A stretch of 7,231 nucleotides of DNA from Pseudodesulfovibrio sp. (lineage in GTDB: Bacteria > Desulfobacterota > Desulfovibrionia > Desulfovibrionales > Desulfovibrionaceae), in assembly GCA_022712815.1 (NCBI GenBank), contig JAFLJW010000348.1, positions 1-7,231 of the forward strand, given 5' to 3'. Below the pieces are notes generated by a model that ran no database searches, had not been told where the DNA came from, and saw only the letters and a list, made by a program, of their open reading frames with translations. Positions 5,803 to 7,231 of the stretch are shown piece by piece (the first letter of the stretch is position 1; each line of letters opens with the position of its first letter). The position numbers and the translations under genes are program-made.

Positions 5803-6573
5803 CTATTTGGCTCCCGTCAATTCAGCCAGCTTTTCGCCAGGATTTTCGGCTTGCATCAAGCAGGTGCCGATGAGCACGGCATCAAAACCAAGCTCGCCCA
5901 TCTCCACTACCTGCGCACGTTCCGATACGCCGCTGGCGCAAATCCAAAGCTCGCCGTCCTGTTTCTGCTTGATGAATTTTCGCCCCTGATCAAGTGAGGT
6001 TTCAAGGGTATCAAGATCGCGGTTATTGACCTGAATGATGTCCGCTCCGGCAGCACGGGCCATATCGAGGTCCGCCTGATCGAAGATTTCAACGACCGGG
6101 GCCAGACCTGGCATCCGGGCGATATCGATGAGCTGTTTCAGATGATTCACGTCATCGCACATGCGGGCGATCAGCAGTACCGCAGAGGCAGGGCTGGACG
6201 CGGTCATGGCGACCTGAAGCGGATCGAATATGAAATCCTTGCGCAAAAGCGGAACACCGGAATTCTTCATCATGAAGAGAAAGTCCGGGTGGCCGCTGAA
6301 GTACTTGTCCTCAGTCAGCACGGAGATGGCTGCCGCGCCGTTTTTGGCATAGTCGTCGGCAAAGTCCAGCGGGTTGATGTTCTCGCGCAGTATGCCCTTG
6401 CTCGGACTGGCTGGCTTGAACTCGGCAATGACCGCGCCCGGTCCTTTGGCCCTGATGGCGTCCACGAAAGACGGGCGTTCCTCCCGGTATACGGCTGGCA
6501 CGTGGCCTTCCATGAAGTCCTTGCGGAGGCTGTCGATTACGTCTTGCTTGGCCTTTTTGAATTTATCGAGCAT
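5803..6573 (-). CDS. trpC: Indole-3-glycerol phosphate synthase
   Basis: TrpC closes the indole ring, converting CdRP to indole-3-glycerol phosphate with loss of CO2 and water. The 256-residue product is a monofunctional TIM barrel. Seen motifs: IAEFKPASPSKG (49-60) with E51, K53 and the SPSKG phosphate loop, the catalytic lysine K112 in LRKDF, E162 in VVEIFD, VNNRDL (182-187) with N183, N184 and R185, and S214 in ASGV. The segment QVAMTASSPASAVLLI replaces the common QVxEARAxGADAxLLI, a lineage-type difference away from the catalytic residues. The ATG at 6573 is preceded by an AAGGA site about 8 bases upstream. The first 11 bases overlap the end of trpD, so translation is probably coupled. 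Confidence 0.97.
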   Translation of the reverse strand: MLDKFKKAKQDVIDSLRKDFMEGHVPAVYREERPSFVDAIRAKGPGAVIAEFKPASPSKGILRENINPLDFADDYAKNGAAAISVLTEDKYFSGHPDFLFMMKNSGVPLLRKDFIFDPLQVAMTASSPASAVLLIARMCDDVNHLKQLIDIARMPGLAPVVEIFDQADLDMARAAGADIIQVNNRDLDTLETSLDQGRKFIKQKQDGELWICASGVSERAQVVEMGELGFDAVLIGTCLMQAENPGEKLAELTGAK

Positions 6574-7231
6574 ATGGAATTCCTTTTTGTAATCCTTTGT
6601 TCACTACATCACGGGCCATGTCCGCGCACTCGCGCATGGTGCCCTTGTCGAGAAGATGGAGGCACCCTGCCAGATTCAGGGCCGCCATGTCCATCATGGC
6701 CTGCGGGCCGTTTCCAGCCAGAATATCATGGAGTCTGGCGATTGCATCCTCTTTGCCGTCCACGCGTACATCTTTCGGATGATGTGCCTTGAAGCCGAGC
6801 TGCGCTGGATCAATAGCGGTCTTTTCCATGACCCCGTCACGGATGATATGACCACGATTCACGCCCCAGGTGGTCAGCTCGTCAAAGCCGCCCGCGCCGG
6901 AAAAGATCAATGCTTTCTTCACACCGGTCAAAAGCAGGGTCTCACCCATCAGTTCCAGCTTGTCTGGCGCACCCACACCGAGCAGTTGATGCGATGGACG
7001 AGCCGGGTTCAACAATGGTCCCATGAAGTTGAACAAGGTACGGATACCAAGTTGCTGGCGGACCGGCATAACGTACTTGAACGCCGGATGATAGACTGGT
7101 GCGAACAGAAACGTGAAGTTATACTTATCGAGTCCTGCCGCTGCTTCTTCCGGGGTCTGGTCCAGCGGAATACCAAGGGCTTCCAGAGCATCAGCCGATC
7201 CACAGGAAGAAGACAGGGCGCGGTTGCCGTG
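6563..7231 (-). CDS. trpD: Anthranilate phosphoribosyltransferase, C-terminal part (5' end outside window)
   Basis: TrpD transfers the phosphoribosyl group of PRPP to anthranilate, giving PR-anthranilate. The visible 222 residues start at the motif HGNR and continue with SSSCGSADALEALG, which forms part of the PRPP/anthranilate site. Next come HPAFKYVMPVRQQLGIRTLFN, whose Arg at visible residue 58 fits the anthranilate-binding Arg, then GPLLNPA and GFDELT with the acidic pair that binds Mg (visible residues 117-118). Members of the family have about 330-345 residues, so roughly 110 N-terminal residues, including the GTGGD loop, lie beyond the right edge. Whether a TrpG glutaminase domain is fused upstream cannot be seen. 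The frame is continuous from 7231, so the ATG at 7069 is internal. The stop overlaps trpC by 11 bases. Confidence 0.97.
   Translation of the reverse strand, partial: HGNRALSSSCGSADALEALGIPLDQTPEEAAAGLDKYNFTFLFAPVYHPAFKYVMPVRQQLGIRTLFNFMGPLLNPARPSHQLLGVGAPDKLELMGETLLLTGVKKALIFSGAGGFDELTTWGVNRGHIIRDGVMEKTAIDPAQLGFKAHHPKDVRVDGKEDAIARLHDILAGNGPQAMMDMAALNLAGCLHLLDKGTMRECADMARDVVNKGLQKGIPYAR

Noticed and set aside
6142..6792. A 216-codon open frame on the forward strand opposite trpC and trpD
   Set aside because: It is a shadow of two well-supported trp genes, a common effect in moderately GC-rich DNA. Its product resembles no family I know.

Overview
This window looks like chromosomal housekeeping DNA from a delta-type sulfate reducer, most likely a member of the Desulfovibrionaceae (Desulfovibrio or Pseudodesulfovibrio-like). 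That assignment rests on the style of the proteins, the gene order trpD-C-F-B-A with separate (unfused) trpC and trpF, and recall of the intergenic hairpin style. No search was run, so the genus is an inference.

Layout: a partial, unidentified gene runs leftward out of the window (1-189). After a 218-base divergent gap comes a rightward cluster: panC (408-1256), panD (1262-1639, TTG start) and metK (1678-2847). PanC and PanD together supply beta-alanine and join it to pantoate for coenzyme A. MetK makes S-adenosylmethionine. panD starts 5 bases after panC and metK starts 38 bases after panD, so co-transcription is likely.

On the other strand, and converging on metK, lies the 3' part of a tryptophan operon, read right to left: trpD (partial, 6563-7231), trpC, trpF, trpB and trpA (3102-3866). 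These take anthranilate through PR-anthranilate, CdRP and indole-3-glycerol phosphate to tryptophan. The start of the operon (expected trpE/trpG and any leader) is outside the window. trpD-C-F-B are joined by overlaps or abutting codons. trpA is set apart by a 143-base gap that holds a perfect 13-bp stem-loop.

The convergent gap between metK and trpA (2848-3101) is the most structured non-coding part. It holds a strong bidirectional terminator hairpin, a roughly 124-base imperfect palindrome with 14-bp terminal inverted repeats, and a second, orphaned copy of the terminator's right arm followed by eight T. I read this as a terminator disrupted by, or rebuilt around, a dispersed palindromic repeat.

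I see no CRISPR, transposase, tRNA, rRNA or defence system, and nothing amounting to a new biological system. The points worth a second look are the intergenic repeats, the trpB-trpA hairpin, and an active-site substitution in TrpB (Met where Gln is usual).
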